DNA of 64,000 bases from Chitinophaga nivalis (GTDB taxonomy: Bacteria; Bacteroidota; Bacteroidia; Chitinophagales; Chitinophagaceae), in assembly GCF_025989125.1 (NCBI RefSeq), contig NZ_JAPDNR010000001.1, forward strand, positions 1,408,301-1,472,300, in the 5' to 3' direction. The notes under the pieces are model-generated. The model searched no databases and had not been told where the DNA came from. It was given only the letters and a program-made list of their open reading frames with translations. This document shows, one piece after another, positions 1 to 10,358 of the stretch. Within the stretch, counting starts at the first letter, position 1. Every line of letters starts with the position of its first letter. The translations under genes and the position numbers were made by a program.

Positions 1-972
1 TCCTTCCGGGTGACCGCCGGGGGTACGGGTGTTATGTGTCATGTAGGACGACTGGAAGCTGTAGCCGGCGCCTGCCCGATAGATTTCGGTAGGTTTATCC
101 AGCCATTTTACCAGCAAGGTGTTTGGTTCCTGTTGGGCCCATTCCAGTCCGCCTTTTTCTCCGTATACCCTTATTTTCAGGGCATTTTCCTCTCCTGCCG
201 CTACCTGTGAGGCGATGAGCACACCGCTGGCGCCATTATCGAAGCGGAGCAGTACGGCGCCGTCGTCGTCGAGGGCGCGGCCGGGTACTACTACGTTGAG
301 GTCTGCGCATAGTTTTTCAATGCGGGCGCCGCTGATATATTCGGCCAGGTTGGCGGCGTGGGTACCAATATCGCCCATGCAACCGCTTTTGCCGGATTTG
401 GTCGGATCTGTTCTCCAGGCTGCCTGGGCATTGCCTTCTTTTTCACTGAGTTTGCTGAGCCAACCCTGTGGATATTCCACCCATACTTTGCGGATCTTGC
501 CTAAAGCGCCGGCAGCTACCATCTGGCGGGCCTGTTTCACCATCGGGTACCCGGTGTAGGTATGGGTGAGTAACAGGGTAAGCCCGGTATCGGCCACTTT
601 CTTTTCCAATTGTTTGGCTTCGTCCAGGGAAAATGTAATAGGTTTTTCTATTACCACGTTAAAGCCCCGGTCCAGCGCCATCATAGCGGGTTCGAAGTGA
701 GCGAAGTTGGGTGTTACGATGGTAACGAAATCCAGGCGTTGATCTGCCGGCATGGCGGCTTCTTTTTCCAGCATGGTTTTGAAGTCGGTATACGTACGGG
801 CGGGATCCAGGAACAGCATTTGCCCTGAAGCGATAGCCACGTCGGGGTGTACGCTCAGGGCGCCTGCCACCAGTTCAATCAGTCCGTCCATGTTGGCAGC
901 TATCCGGTGGATAGCGCCTATGAAGGCATCCTTACCGCCTCCGATCATTCCCATTCTTAGTTTCCGTGTCAT
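1..972 (-). CDS. Gfo/Idh/MocA family oxidoreductase (3' end cut by window)
   Basis: NAD(P)-dependent sugar or inositol dehydrogenase family; substrate not predictable. The frame is open from ATG at 972 to base 1 (324 codons), so the C-terminus is missing. The N-terminal nucleotide-binding fold starts at residue ~6 with a glycine-rich turn (GMIGGGKDAFIG). The family EKP motif is at ~109-111, and the C-terminal substrate domain runs to a TPGGHPEG segment typical of this family near its end. The family is usually 350-400 residues. No neighbour on the same strand indicates a pathway. Confidence 0.9.
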   Translation of the reverse strand, partial: MTRKLRMGMIGGGKDAFIGAIHRIAANMDGLIELVAGALSVHPDVAIASGQMLFLDPARTYTDFKTMLEKEAAMPADQRLDFVTIVTPNFAHFEPAMMALDRGFNVVIEKPITFSLDEAKQLEKKVADTGLTLLLTHTYTGYPMVKQARQMVAAGALGKIRKVWVEYPQGWLSKLSEKEGNAQAAWRTDPTKSGKSGCMGDIGTHAANLAEYISGARIEKLCADLNVVVPGRALDDDGAVLLRFDNGASGVLIASQVAAGEENALKIRVYGEKGGLEWAQQEPNTLLVKWLDKPTEIYRAGAGYSFQSSYMTHNTRTPGGHPEG

Positions 973-1375
973 ATTTTCAAGGATCGTTTAGTTAAACAAT
1001 TGGTACCTGTGTTGTGATGATGTAGGTAAAGGAAAATGCAGCAAGTGTAGTGACCATACTCCGGAAGGTGCCGGGCAGCCTGTTGGAATCGATGCCGTGG
1101 CCGCGGATACCGCAACAACCGGATATTACCGGCATAGCCATATTACTGGCTGTCAATAATTGCTGCGGCTGAATCGCCTGTCCCATAAACGTGGAGATTG
1201 GTGTAAAAATAAACACTTACATTAAACCTTTAAATTTATAAAAAGTATTTGCATTTTTTCATCTTTTTGACGGCGGCTCTCCTTCATTTTTCTGCTGAAA
1301 TTTTCTTTTCGCACTGTAATAGGCTATCTTAGCCGAAATGTCAACCTTAATATGGCCGTCTGAGCACAGATTTTT
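973..1375. other. intergenic region between divergent genes, with a weak sigma-gene promoter
   Basis: Divergent region between the oxidoreductase and the ECF sigma gene. I see no convincing gene. A minus-strand open frame at 992-1216 lacks family resemblance and is probably chance. Positions 1325-1332 (TATCTTAG) match the Bacteroidota -7 element TAnnTTTG at 7 of 8 positions, about 44 nt upstream of the sigma start. A T-rich -33-like stretch lies about 19 nt further up. Confidence 0.4.
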
Positions 1376-1975
1376 ATGATTAACGGTTTGTACAGTGATG
1401 AAATTTTAAAAGGCCTGCAGGTCAGGGACCGGGGTGTGTTTGCCATCGTATACGAGCACTTTTACCCTGTTTTGTTTGCTACGGCGCATAAATACGTAAG
1501 CGACAAAGTGCAGGCAGAAGAAATAGTGCAGGATGTTTTTCTGCACCTGTGGGAGAAAGAGTGGACATTGGAACATGCCACAGCGTTGAAAAGTTACCTG
1601 TATCGCGCTGTTATCAACCGTGCCATCAACCATTTGCAACGTAACCGTTTGTTAAGAAAACATCATTCTGCTATTCAGCACCTGCAGGAAGAAAGTTATT
1701 TATGTACCTTTATTGAAGAACAGGAATTACGGGAACGCATCCACCAGGCGGTTTCCCGGTTACCTGAAAAATGTCAGCAAATATTTAAACTAAGTCGGTT
1801 CGAAGGGTTAAAGAACAATGAAATAGCTCACCAACTGAATTTATCGGTTAAGACAGTCGAAAATCAAATGACGATTGCGCTGAAGCAATTGAAAGCAGCC
1901 TTGCTGGATGATCCGGAACGGCCGGTTTCTGCTATCAGTCGTATGCAATTGTTGTGGTGGCTGTTCGCTATTTAG
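1376..1975 (+). CDS. ECF RNA polymerase sigma-70 factor (Bacteroidota FecI-like)
   Basis: 199 residues, the usual length for the Bacteroidota expansion family of FecI-like sigma factors. Region 2 spans about residues 20-90 (AEEIVQDVFLHLWEK). Region 4 spans about 125-180, with the RLPEKCQQIFKLSRFEGL start and a helix-turn-helix (NEIAHQLNLSVKTVENQM). It should direct transcription of the following SusC/SusD locus when released by the FecR protein encoded next. The family commonly responds to substrate occupancy of the outer-membrane receptor; that is known of the family, not shown here. Confidence 0.93.
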   Translation: MINGLYSDEILKGLQVRDRGVFAIVYEHFYPVLFATAHKYVSDKVQAEEIVQDVFLHLWEKEWTLEHATALKSYLYRAVINRAINHLQRNRLLRKHHSAIQHLQEESYLCTFIEEQELRERIHQAVSRLPEKCQQIFKLSRFEGLKNNEIAHQLNLSVKTVENQMTIALKQLKAALLDDPERPVSAISRMQLLWWLFAI

Positions 1976-2109
1976 GCCAGCAAAAACATTAAAACGCTTT
2001 ATTGATTGCACGTTATCCGAAATGGGATAGCCGTGTAAAAATTTTTTTTCCCCGGCTTTGGGGGGAACCATATTCTTATTTGTCTCAGTAAAACAGGCCC
2101 ATTCGTAAA

Positions 2110-3087
2110 ATGATGAAACCAACCGACGATTTTCTATTTATTCTCAACTGCCTGCAGCTGCCGGAGGATGCTGTGCGTAAGGCACAGCTCCAACGTTGGC
2201 TGGAAGCGGATGTACGGAACAATGAACTGTATGAAAAAGTAAAGCTGTTGTGGGAGCAGGCAGCAGAAACACGTTATTTTGAAGGGGCAGATGCCGCCGC
2301 AGCCACCAGGAGGTTTCTGGAAAAGCTGGATGGACCCCTACCTGTTATATATATGCCAACACGTAGTCCGTGGTGGAAAAGAGCCGCTGCAGCTGCTGCT
2401 ATTCTGATTAGCACTGCAATGGGATGGTACTGGTATAAAACCAGTGTAGCCATTGCCTGGCTGAGTAAAACCACCGGCAATACCATCGATTCCCTGTTGT
2501 TGTCAGACGGTTCCCGCATCGTGCTGAACAAACATGCTACTGTCAGGTATCCTGCCACTTTTAAAGGGCATAACAGAACCGTAACGCTCCAGTCGGGGGA
2601 AGCTTTTTTCGATATCGCCACAGATCCTGGTCATCCGTTTATATTGACCAGCGGGCCGGCACAGATAAAGGTGCTGGGGACTTCCTTTAATGTAAAAAAC
2701 AGCCCGCATGCAGTACAGGTATTTGTACTCACGGGGAGTATATCCCTGCAGCAAACAGGGGGTACTACCGCCCTGCGCCTGGCCGCCGGCAAAGGAGGCG
2801 TTTTTTATAGCGATAACGGCGATCTCAATGAAGATGCCGGAACGGGATACAATCAACTGTCATGGCGCACACATGAACTGCGCTTTGAAAATGCACCTAT
2901 CGGAGAAGTGTGTAGCGCCCTCTCTGACTATTATGGTGTAACTATCATACCGGATTATAAGATCAGTCATAAACGTAAGCTCAATGCCAACTTCAGTAAC
3001 CGTAGCCTGGAAGAAGTAAAAGCCACTTTATCTGCACTTTATGATTATAGTTTTGAACAGCAAGCAGATACGCTATATGTAAAATAA
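2110..3087 (+). CDS. FecR family anti-sigma factor
   Basis: 325 residues. A cytoplasmic N-terminal part (about 1-85) is followed by one membrane segment (~88-108, WKRAAAAAAILIS...), a periplasmic FecR domain (~125-220) and a C-terminal DUF4974-type domain (~255-325). It lies 134 bp after the sigma gene and 104 bp before the SusC receptor, the standard sigma/anti-sigma/receptor order. Its likely role is to hold the sigma factor inactive and receive the signal from the STN domain of the receptor. Two adjacent ATG codons (2110, 2113) could each be the start. Confidence 0.92.
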   Translation: MMKPTDDFLFILNCLQLPEDAVRKAQLQRWLEADVRNNELYEKVKLLWEQAAETRYFEGADAAAATRRFLEKLDGPLPVIYMPTRSPWWKRAAAAAAILISTAMGWYWYKTSVAIAWLSKTTGNTIDSLLLSDGSRIVLNKHATVRYPATFKGHNRTVTLQSGEAFFDIATDPGHPFILTSGPAQIKVLGTSFNVKNSPHAVQVFVLTGSISLQQTGGTTALRLAAGKGGVFYSDNGDLNEDAGTGYNQLSWRTHELRFENAPIGEVCSALSDYYGVTIIPDYKISHKRKLNANFSNRSLEEVKATLSALYDYSFEQQADTLYVK

Positions 3088-3191
3088 CAGACCGCCGGCT
3101 TTATTATCAGCCACCAGATGAAATCAACTACCGGCTATTTATCAACAACCAAAAAACCAATCATTTAGCCTAACGTAAAATCGCTTACGCC

Positions 3192-6100
3192 ATGAAAAAA
3201 AAATTAGTACCGTACATCAGCCAGCGGTGGCGCAAAATGTCGTGCCCATTACTGATGGTGGGATTGCTGATCGGCAGTCCCCCGCTGAATGCCCAGGACA
3301 ATCTCACACTGAACAGGAAAGTAACTGTCAAAGTCAGGAATCAGCCTATTTCCAATGTATTATCTGAAATCGAGAAACAAACGAATCTCAGCTTTGTATA
3401 CGACGGCGCACAAATAGATCCTGCGCAGTTCATCAGTATCTCTGCCAACGATGCAACACTCAAGGAAGTATTGCATAACATCTTTAATGAAACGGTGAAA
3501 TATACCATCGTAGGCAACCAGGTGATTGTGAAACATACCGGTAGTAACGGCGCGACCTCCTATCAGGTAGCCGGCCGTGCTGCAACGCCGGTACAAGACA
3601 AACGCCAGATCATTACCGGTTCGGTGACCCTCCGGGACACTAAAGGCAACGAACAACGGGTGCCCGGCATCACCATCCGGGTTAAAGGAAAAATTATCGG
3701 TACCCAGACGAACGGGTTTGGTAGTTTTCGTATAATGGTGGAAGAAGGGGATATCCTTGTGGTGAGCTTCGTAGGCTACAAAACCCGGGAAATACCTTTT
3801 AAAGCCAATAGCCCGCTGGAGATTGTGCTGGAGGAAGATGCCACCAAAGTGAAGGAAGTAGTGATTACCGGTATCTATGAAAGAAATAAGGAAAGTACTA
3901 CCGGATCTATTGCCACCTATACCGCGAAGGAACTGAAACAGATCGGTAACCAGAACGTTATTCAAAGCTTACGTTCCCTCGATCCGTCTTTCACCGTTTT
4001 TGAAAATAATAAACTGGGCGCTAATCCCAATATCCTTCCCAGTCTGGAAATACGGGGTAAAACCAGTATCCTGGGCCTGAAAGAGCAGTTTGGTACCGAT
4101 CCTAACCAACCGCTTTTTATACTGGATGGGTTCCAGACTACCTTACGTACCATTATAGATCTTGATATGAACCGGGTGGAAAGTGTTACCATCCTGAAAG
4201 ATGCGGCATCCACCGCGATCTATGGCGCGAAAGCAGCCAATGGTGTGATTGTGGTGGAAACCCGTAAACCGAAACCGGGTGAATTGAGAGTATCCTATAG
4301 TACGGATAATAGTATTGTGATGCCAGACCTGCGGGACTATAATCTCATGAATGCAACAGAGAAACTGGAGTTTGAACGGATCACAGGCCGTTACCGCCCC
4401 AACTCACGCATAGAGAATGATGAGAATGCCCGCCAGCTGATGGACAGTTTGTATAACGTGAAAAAGTTGCAGGTACTGAGAGGGGTGAATACCTATTGGA
4501 TGAGTGAGCCGCTGCAAGTGGGTTATGCGACCAACCATTCGCTATATATTGAAGGAGGCGATAACCAGATGAGATATAGCGCCGGCGCCAACTACAAAAA
4601 AGTGAAAGGCGTAATGAAAGGCTCCGGCCGTGATATGGGAGGGGCTAACCTGAAACTGATGTATCGTAAAAAGAAACTCAGCTTCAATAATAACCTGTCG
4701 GTGAATTTCTATACCGCCAATGAATCGTCCTGGGGGTCTTTCGAAAATTTCGCGCGGGCCAATCCTTATTATCCTAAAAGAAATGAAGACGGCACCGTAT
4801 CCAAATACCTGGATATATTGCCCACACCGGGAGGCGGCTATGATACCACTGCTAATCCTTTATTCAACGCTTTGCAACCGAACATGGACCGGACCAAAAA
4901 CTTTGGGGTGGTCAATAACTTCAATGTGGAATATGCCGTGAACAACGATCTCCGGATCAGGGCGCGTGTGGGAATCACCAAAGAACAGGAGAAGCACGAG
5001 ATATTTTTATCTCCCAAAAATACCCGTTTCGATGCCAAAGATCCGATGGAGAAAGGCAGCTACAGCAATGTGGAAACTACCGGATTGAATTACGATGGTG
5101 AACTGACGGCTACCTATGGCCGTGTAATTGCCCGCAAACATCAGCTAAACGGGGTGGTTGGCTGGAACTTCCAGCAAAACCAGCGTGCCAGCGAGGGGTA
5201 TGATGCGAGCGGTTTTCCTGATAAAGTGAATTCGCCGGCATATGCTGCCGGATATGCCCGGGAAAAGCGGCCGTATTCCGCGGAAGCGACTACACGTAGT
5301 ACCGGCTTTTATATGAATGGCGGTTATATGTATGACCAGCGCTTTGTGGTGGAAGGTAACTACCGCCTGGATGGTTCTTCCGTATTCGGTTCCCGTAACT
5401 TTTTCCGGAGCTCCTGGTCAGCAGGTGTTTCCTGGAACCTGCACAACGAGACTTTCATGCAGCCCTATTCTTTTGTGAATATGCTGAAGCTGAGAGCGGC
5501 CATCGGTACACCGGGTAACCAGAATTTTTCTGCCTACCAGTCTTACACTACTTATTATTACCATACCAATGCCATCAATAACTTCGGGGTAGGCGCCAGT
5601 ATCGACAATTTTGGCAACCCTTCCCTGTTATGGCAGCAAACCCTCGACAAAAACCTGGGAGCGGATATTGTGGTGCTGAATAACCGGTTGAAAATAAATG
5701 CAGATGTTTATCAGCGAACAACAGATCCGTTGATTGCTGTTATCAGTGTGCCATCTTCCGTAGGTACCACCAGCTATACGACCAACCTGGGCGCCCAACA
5801 GGGTACCGGTTACAATTTCCAGGCAACCGTTTTCCCTATATATCGGCCGGAACAGCGTACTACCTGGAGTTTCTCCTTCTCTGCCAAACATGAAAAGGCG
5901 CATTTTACCAACATCGGTAATAAACTGGATCAGATGAACAAGGCAGAAAGATCCAAGAGCCTTACCCGTTATTATGATGGTGGTAGTCCCACTGCTATAT
6001 GGGCGGTACGTTCGGCAGGTATTGACCCCGGCACGGGCAATGAAGTGTTTATTAAGAAAGATGGCTCACTCACGTTCAGCTATGATGCAGATGATGAAGT

Positions 6101-6602
6101 AGTAGTCGGAGATGAAAGGCCTAAGTTGGATGGTATCATCGGTACCAACTTTTTCTACAAAGGACTCACCGTAGGTGTTTACCTGCGTTACCGGGTAGGT
6201 GGCGATATTTTTAATGACGCCCTGTATAATAAGGTGGAGAATATCAATACGACCGATATCCGCTATAACCAGGACCGGCGTGCTTTATACGACCGTTGGC
6301 AACAGCCCGGCGACAGAGCTTTGTACAGACGTATCAGCATGACCACTATCACCAATCAGATAGAAGCCAACATGGCGAAAAGGTCGACGCGCTTTGTGGA
6401 GCAGGAAAATACCCTGGCCGGAGAATCTATCAACGTGGGATATGAAGTTCCACATGCGATAGTGAAACGCTGGCACCTGTCCTATCTGCGACTGAACGCC
6501 TATATGAATGATATTTTCCGGATATCGACGATCAAACGGGAAAGAGGTATTGACTATCCTTTTGCCAATATGATGTCCTTTTCTATCAGCTTAGGTTTCT
6601 AA
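3192..6602 (+). CDS. SusC/RagA-family TonB-dependent outer-membrane receptor with STN domain
   Basis: 1136 residues. An N-terminal signal peptide ends near NAQDN (~35). A secretin/TonB N-terminal (STN) domain at ~45-110 is the hallmark of receptors that signal to a FecR/ECF pair. Next come a carboxypeptidase-regulatory-like domain (~140-215) and a plug domain (~225-355) with a SusC-type signature near its end (LKDAASTAIYGAKAANGV). The rest is the beta-barrel, ending in FSISLGF with the terminal aromatic. Together with the next gene it should form a SusCD pump importing an unidentified nutrient across the outer membrane. Substrate cannot be read from sequence. Confidence 0.95.
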   Translation: MKKKLVPYISQRWRKMSCPLLMVGLLIGSPPLNAQDNLTLNRKVTVKVRNQPISNVLSEIEKQTNLSFVYDGAQIDPAQFISISANDATLKEVLHNIFNETVKYTIVGNQVIVKHTGSNGATSYQVAGRAATPVQDKRQIITGSVTLRDTKGNEQRVPGITIRVKGKIIGTQTNGFGSFRIMVEEGDILVVSFVGYKTREIPFKANSPLEIVLEEDATKVKEVVITGIYERNKESTTGSIATYTAKELKQIGNQNVIQSLRSLDPSFTVFENNKLGANPNILPSLEIRGKTSILGLKEQFGTDPNQPLFILDGFQTTLRTIIDLDMNRVESVTILKDAASTAIYGAKAANGVIVVETRKPKPGELRVSYSTDNSIVMPDLRDYNLMNATEKLEFERITGRYRPNSRIENDENARQLMDSLYNVKKLQVLRGVNTYWMSEPLQVGYATNHSLYIEGGDNQMRYSAGANYKKVKGVMKGSGRDMGGANLKLMYRKKKLSFNNNLSVNFYTANESSWGSFENFARANPYYPKRNEDGTVSKYLDILPTPGGGYDTTANPLFNALQPNMDRTKNFGVVNNFNVEYAVNNDLRIRARVGITKEQEKHEIFLSPKNTRFDAKDPMEKGSYSNVETTGLNYDGELTATYGRVIARKHQLNGVVGWNFQQNQRASEGYDASGFPDKVNSPAYAAGYAREKRPYSAEATTRSTGFYMNGGYMYDQRFVVEGNYRLDGSSVFGSRNFFRSSWSAGVSWNLHNETFMQPYSFVNMLKLRAAIGTPGNQNFSAYQSYTTYYYHTNAINNFGVGASIDNFGNPSLLWQQTLDKNLGADIVVLNNRLKINADVYQRTTDPLIAVISVPSSVGTTSYTTNLGAQQGTGYNFQATVFPIYRPEQRTTWSFSFSAKHEKAHFTNIGNKLDQMNKAERSKSLTRYYDGGSPTAIWAVRSAGIDPGTGNEVFIKKDGSLTFSYDADDEVVVGDERPKLDGIIGTNFFYKGLTVGVYLRYRVGGDIFNDALYNKVENINTTDIRYNQDRRALYDRWQQPGDRALYRRISMTTITNQIEANMAKRSTRFVEQENTLAGESINVGYEVPHAIVKRWHLSYLRLNAYMNDIFRISTIKRERGIDYPFANMMSFSISLGF

Positions 6603-6622
6603 ACTGCCAAACACTACACTAC

Positions 6623-8053
6623 ATGAGAAAGATAATATTTACCCTTTTGCTGTTGTTGCCGGTGCTGTTGTTTACCGCCTGCAAAAAATGGCTGGATGTG
6701 CGGCCACGCGATAAAGTGGCGGAAGCAGATTTATTTAATTCAGAAGACGGATTTTTCAATGCCCTGAATGGCGTATACCTGGATCTTACCAGCAATGATT
6801 TATATGGCGGACAAATGAATATGCAGATGACGGAGGTACTCGCCCAGCGGTATAACATTGCTTCCGGACATGATCTGTATAAACTGGTGACCTACGATTA
6901 TGCCAGCGAGGAAGTGAAAACTATACTGGATAGGAGCTGGCAGGGATTGTACCGGAACGTGGCCAATATCAACAAGATTTTTTCTGTGATAGATGAACGC
7001 CGGGATTTGTTTACCGGTAACCATTTTGGTTGGGTGAAGGGAGAGCTGTTTGCACTGCGTGCCTACCTGCATTTCGATGCCTTTCGTTTATTCGGCCCGG
7101 TATACATAAAGGATTCACTGGCGAAGCGGATACCTTATTATACCACTTTTACTTCCCAGTATAATCCGTTGCTGTCGGGCAGTGAGGTGATGCAGAAGGT
7201 ATTGACAGACCTGGATAGTGCAGCTTTTTACCTGAAGAATGATCCTGTTATTACAGGTGGAAGACTGTTTTTTCCGGATCCTAACGGTAACGCAGATACG
7301 TGGCAATACCGCTCTTTGCGGATGAACTATTTTGCTGTGATGGCACTGAAAGCCAGGGCTTATCTGTATGCCAACAACAAGCCGGCTGCGCTGCAATGCG
7401 CTACTGCCGTGATGCAGCAAATCGGCGATAAATTTCCGCTGGTAACTTCCGACCGGGTAACCGGGCCTAACCCGGACCGGGTATTTTCTTCGGAGATCCT
7501 GTTTGCCTTACATGATATTCGCCTGAATGATAAGTTCCTGCTGTATTTCAGTCCGGAGCAGGCCGACCGTAAAATACTCGCTGCCGCTTCCAACAGATTG
7601 GAAAGTGATTTTGAAAAGAAAGAACCTGATCCCAGGTATGGTAATACCTGGCTGCGTCCCAGTGATAATAAAAAGAGCTTCCGTTGCTTTTACAAGTATG
7701 CCGACATTCCGGATACCCGGCGGAATTACCGTAACCTGATTCCGATGATCCGTATCAGCGAAATGTATTTCATCGCTGCAGAATGTCAGCCGGATGAAGC
7801 CACTGCACTGACTTATATCAATGCTATCCGGAAAGTACGGAACGTATCGGATGTATTACCTGGTATGGGGATCGACGCTGAGTTAAAGAAAGATTACAAA
7901 CGGGAGTTTTATGGTGAAGGACAGGTGTTTTTTTATTACAAACGCACCTTCACGGGAAGTATTCCTGCCGGTAGCGGTAGTGGTAATGTGACCATGACCA
8001 CCAAGGAATACACCCTGCCACTGCCCGATAGTGAAATTCAATTCAGGAACTAA
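6623..8053 (+). CDS. SusD/RagB-family nutrient-binding outer-membrane lipoprotein
   Basis: 476 residues. The lipoprotein signal peptide ends in LLFTACKK, with the lipidated Cys at ~20. The KKWLDVRPRDKVAEADLF segment following it is typical of SusD N-termini, as is the C-terminal segment with IRISEMYFIAAEC and INAIRKVRNV. It starts 20 bp after the SusC stop, so it is co-transcribed and forms the lid of the SusCD complex. It is slightly shorter than many SusD proteins (500-600 residues), which fits the RagB-like group associated with the DUF4843 and PKD-like proteins downstream. Confidence 0.93.
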   Translation: MRKIIFTLLLLLPVLLFTACKKWLDVRPRDKVAEADLFNSEDGFFNALNGVYLDLTSNDLYGGQMNMQMTEVLAQRYNIASGHDLYKLVTYDYASEEVKTILDRSWQGLYRNVANINKIFSVIDERRDLFTGNHFGWVKGELFALRAYLHFDAFRLFGPVYIKDSLAKRIPYYTTFTSQYNPLLSGSEVMQKVLTDLDSAAFYLKNDPVITGGRLFFPDPNGNADTWQYRSLRMNYFAVMALKARAYLYANNKPAALQCATAVMQQIGDKFPLVTSDRVTGPNPDRVFSSEILFALHDIRLNDKFLLYFSPEQADRKILAAASNRLESDFEKKEPDPRYGNTWLRPSDNKKSFRCFYKYADIPDTRRNYRNLIPMIRISEMYFIAAECQPDEATALTYINAIRKVRNVSDVLPGMGIDAELKKDYKREFYGEGQVFFYYKRTFTGSIPAGSGSGNVTMTTKEYTLPLPDSEIQFRN

Positions 8054-8067
8054 AAGCAGACTTCATT

Positions 8068-8823
8068 ATGAAAAAAATATACGGATGGCTATGGCTGTTG
8101 GCAGCAGTAGCCTGCAAAAGCACTGATATTACTCCCTATCCGAACAATAATGATATTTATTTCTCTGTAGTTAATACTTCCGGCGTGACCCAGGATACTA
8201 CACCGGTTACTTTCGCTTTTACGCCGGCAACTACGGATACGATTGTTCCTTTGCTGATAAGGGCTGTTGGTCCGGTAGCAGATTATGACCGGGAGTTTAA
8301 ACTAAAGATTGTGGATACCGCCGCAGCTGCGGCGAAGCAGGGGGTACATTTTTTCCTGCCGGCAAAAACCATCATGCCTGCCGGCAAAGTTGTTACAACT
8401 TTGCCCGTGCTGTTGCACAAGACGGCGGAAATGGCTTCCAGGGCTTATTCTATTACCCTGACGCTGGAGCCGAATGAAAACTTTACTACCAATCTGCCTT
8501 TTGCGGTGATCGACAATACCCTTAAAACCAAACGGAGTATTTTAAAACACGTTGTCATTGTAGAAGATCAGCTGAACATGCCCAAGGTATGGGAGGTCAA
8601 CTACCTGGGTGTTTTCACAAAAAAGAAAATCCTGCTCATGTGCAGCGAAATACCCATGAAACTATCAGATTTTAATCCTCCTAATAAGAATGATTTTCCC
8701 CTGGGAAAAATGTACTATGTCTCCAGTTTCATGAAACGTTACCTGGATGACCATGCCCTGGCGAAAGATACGATCCGTGAAGAGAATGGCGATTTAATGA
8801 AAATGGGTAAGTATGCGCAATAA
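8068..8823 (+). CDS. DUF4843-type lipoprotein
   Basis: 251 residues. A short signal peptide ends in LLAAVACKS, with the lipid Cys at ~17. Beta-rich sequence follows, with the YPNNNDIYFSV and YDREFKLKIVD segments I associate with DUF4843 proteins. Those are almost always encoded directly after a SusC/SusD pair, as here (14 bp after SusD). Its role is unknown; probably a surface-exposed accessory of the uptake system. Family assignment is by recall of gene order and sequence flavour, not by a profile search. Confidence 0.75.
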   Translation: MKKIYGWLWLLAAVACKSTDITPYPNNNDIYFSVVNTSGVTQDTTPVTFAFTPATTDTIVPLLIRAVGPVADYDREFKLKIVDTAAAAAKQGVHFFLPAKTIMPAGKVVTTLPVLLHKTAEMASRAYSITLTLEPNENFTTNLPFAVIDNTLKTKRSILKHVVIVEDQLNMPKVWEVNYLGVFTKKKILLMCSEIPMKLSDFNPPNKNDFPLGKMYYVSSFMKRYLDDHALAKDTIREENGDLMKMGKYAQ

Positions 8824-8844
8824 GCAGTTTAAAATCCGATCAAC

Positions 8845-10329
8845 ATGAAGCACAACCATCTATCTTTTATATTTATACTGCTCTTCACCGCATTATGCTG
8901 GAGCAGCTGTTATAAAGACCTGGGTAATTATGATTATGTACCCGTGAATGAATCTGTTTCGTTCGATAGTATTCACAAAGAGTATTTCCTCTTTTTTAAG
9001 GATACGTTACAAATCAGGCCTGTGACGAAATTCACACAGGATAATAATGATACGGCGCGTTATGCCTACAGCTGGGAATCGTTGATGCAGACCGGCGGCG
9101 TCGGAGATACCTTACGCCGGGTATTGGGAACCAGCCGGAATCTGAATTACGTCGTTAACCTGAAACCGGGTTATTATCATTGTTTTTTTATCATGACAGA
9201 TAAACAAACGAATGTCCGGTACCAGGAGCGTTTCTACCTGAAAGTGCAATCTGTTACTTCTTCGGGATGGGTGCTGCTCTGCGATGTAGGCGGCGTGGCG
9301 CGGATGGATATGGTGAGTTTGCTGGATAACAAGAGCCTGATCATTAATGACCTGCTGGCCTATACGAATTCCGGTGCACCGGTGGTGCGGGGGCCGCGGA
9401 AGCTGAACCAGTCGCAGCATGGCGATGGGGTGAATATTTATATGCATACAGATGAAGCCGTCCTGAAATTTAAGACAGCAGACTTTTCCTGGAAGCCTAC
9501 CTATACCATTGCTTATGATATACTTGGACAGGTACCTGCGGGATTCAAGCCCGAAGCGATTCTTACTTCTTATAGCAGTGTAGATTACCTGATTACAGCA
9601 GACCGGTTATTCTATCAGAACCAGATATTTGGAAAATCCGGTTTTGGCCTGCCTGCAAACCGGATAGACGGTGATACGGCTTACTTTAATCCGGCGCCTT
9701 TTATTGCGAGTAATACAGGCGGCTCTTTTTCTTCGGTGGTATATGATGCTACCAACCGGCAGTTTCTGCAACACGATGGGTACAGTGCTTTCTGTACGGT
9801 ACTGCGAAGCGATACCATCTTCAGTTTCCAGACAGGTAAAGATCTGGTGACGATGATGTCTACCAACTTTAACAACCGGGATAACTACGCGGTGTTGAAA
9901 GTACCAGGTACCAGCAAATACTCGCTCTACCGGTTTAATATGGGGAATGGGGTGGTGCCTACTTTTTACTGTGATATGAATCATGCCACGGATATTGCCC
10001 GTGCTACCGCGTTTGCGGTGAGTAATCAGTTTGGTACTTTGTTTTACGCGGCAGGCAGCCGTTTGTATCAATATGATATTTATGCTGATGTGTCTTACCT
10101 GATGCTGGATCTGGGTAGCAAGCCGATTACCTATATCAATTGCCCGATGGTAGGCAAATGGGATGGTCAGCTGATGAAAAGCATTATCGTAGGTAGTTAT
10201 GATCCGGCATTGCCGGAAGGACGGAATGGCCGGATTGACTTCTATGACATCCCTGGCCGGAATGAACCCTTGACAAAATATCAGTCTTATGAAGGACTGG
10301 GAAAAGTAGTGGACCTTTTTTACAGATAA
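8845..10329 (+). CDS. PKD-like family lipoprotein
   Basis: 494 residues. The lipoprotein signal peptide ends in LCWSSCYKDLGNYDY; the CYKDxGNYDY start is characteristic of the PKD-like lipoproteins that end SusC/SusD/DUF4843 operons. After a PKD-like stretch (~25-140) comes a longer region with repeated beta-strand-like sequence, which may be propeller-like. It is the last gene of the locus, 21 bp after the previous one and followed by a strong hairpin. Probable surface-exposed accessory binding protein; ligand unknown. Confidence 0.75.
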   Translation: MKHNHLSFIFILLFTALCWSSCYKDLGNYDYVPVNESVSFDSIHKEYFLFFKDTLQIRPVTKFTQDNNDTARYAYSWESLMQTGGVGDTLRRVLGTSRNLNYVVNLKPGYYHCFFIMTDKQTNVRYQERFYLKVQSVTSSGWVLLCDVGGVARMDMVSLLDNKSLIINDLLAYTNSGAPVVRGPRKLNQSQHGDGVNIYMHTDEAVLKFKTADFSWKPTYTIAYDILGQVPAGFKPEAILTSYSSVDYLITADRLFYQNQIFGKSGFGLPANRIDGDTAYFNPAPFIASNTGGSFSSVVYDATNRQFLQHDGYSAFCTVLRSDTIFSFQTGKDLVTMMSTNFNNRDNYAVLKVPGTSKYSLYRFNMGNGVVPTFYCDMNHATDIARATAFAVSNQFGTLFYAAGSRLYQYDIYADVSYLMLDLGSKPITYINCPMVGKWDGQLMKSIIVGSYDPALPEGRNGRIDFYDIPGRNEPLTKYQSYEGLGKVVDLFYR

Positions 10330-10332
10330 GTT

Positions 10333-10358
10333 GATGACCGGGCGTAAGCCCGGTCATC
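10333..10358. terminator. hairpin terminator after the SusCD locus
   Basis: Perfect 11-bp inverted repeat (10333-10343 with 10348-10358) around a GTAA loop, three bases after the last stop codon of the locus. There is no T tract, so termination is inferred from stem strength and position. Confidence 0.65.

Noticed and set aside
992..1216. 74-residue minus-strand open frame upstream of the oxidoreductase
   Set aside because: No signal, motif or plausible promoter; composition looks like chance translation of intergenic DNA.
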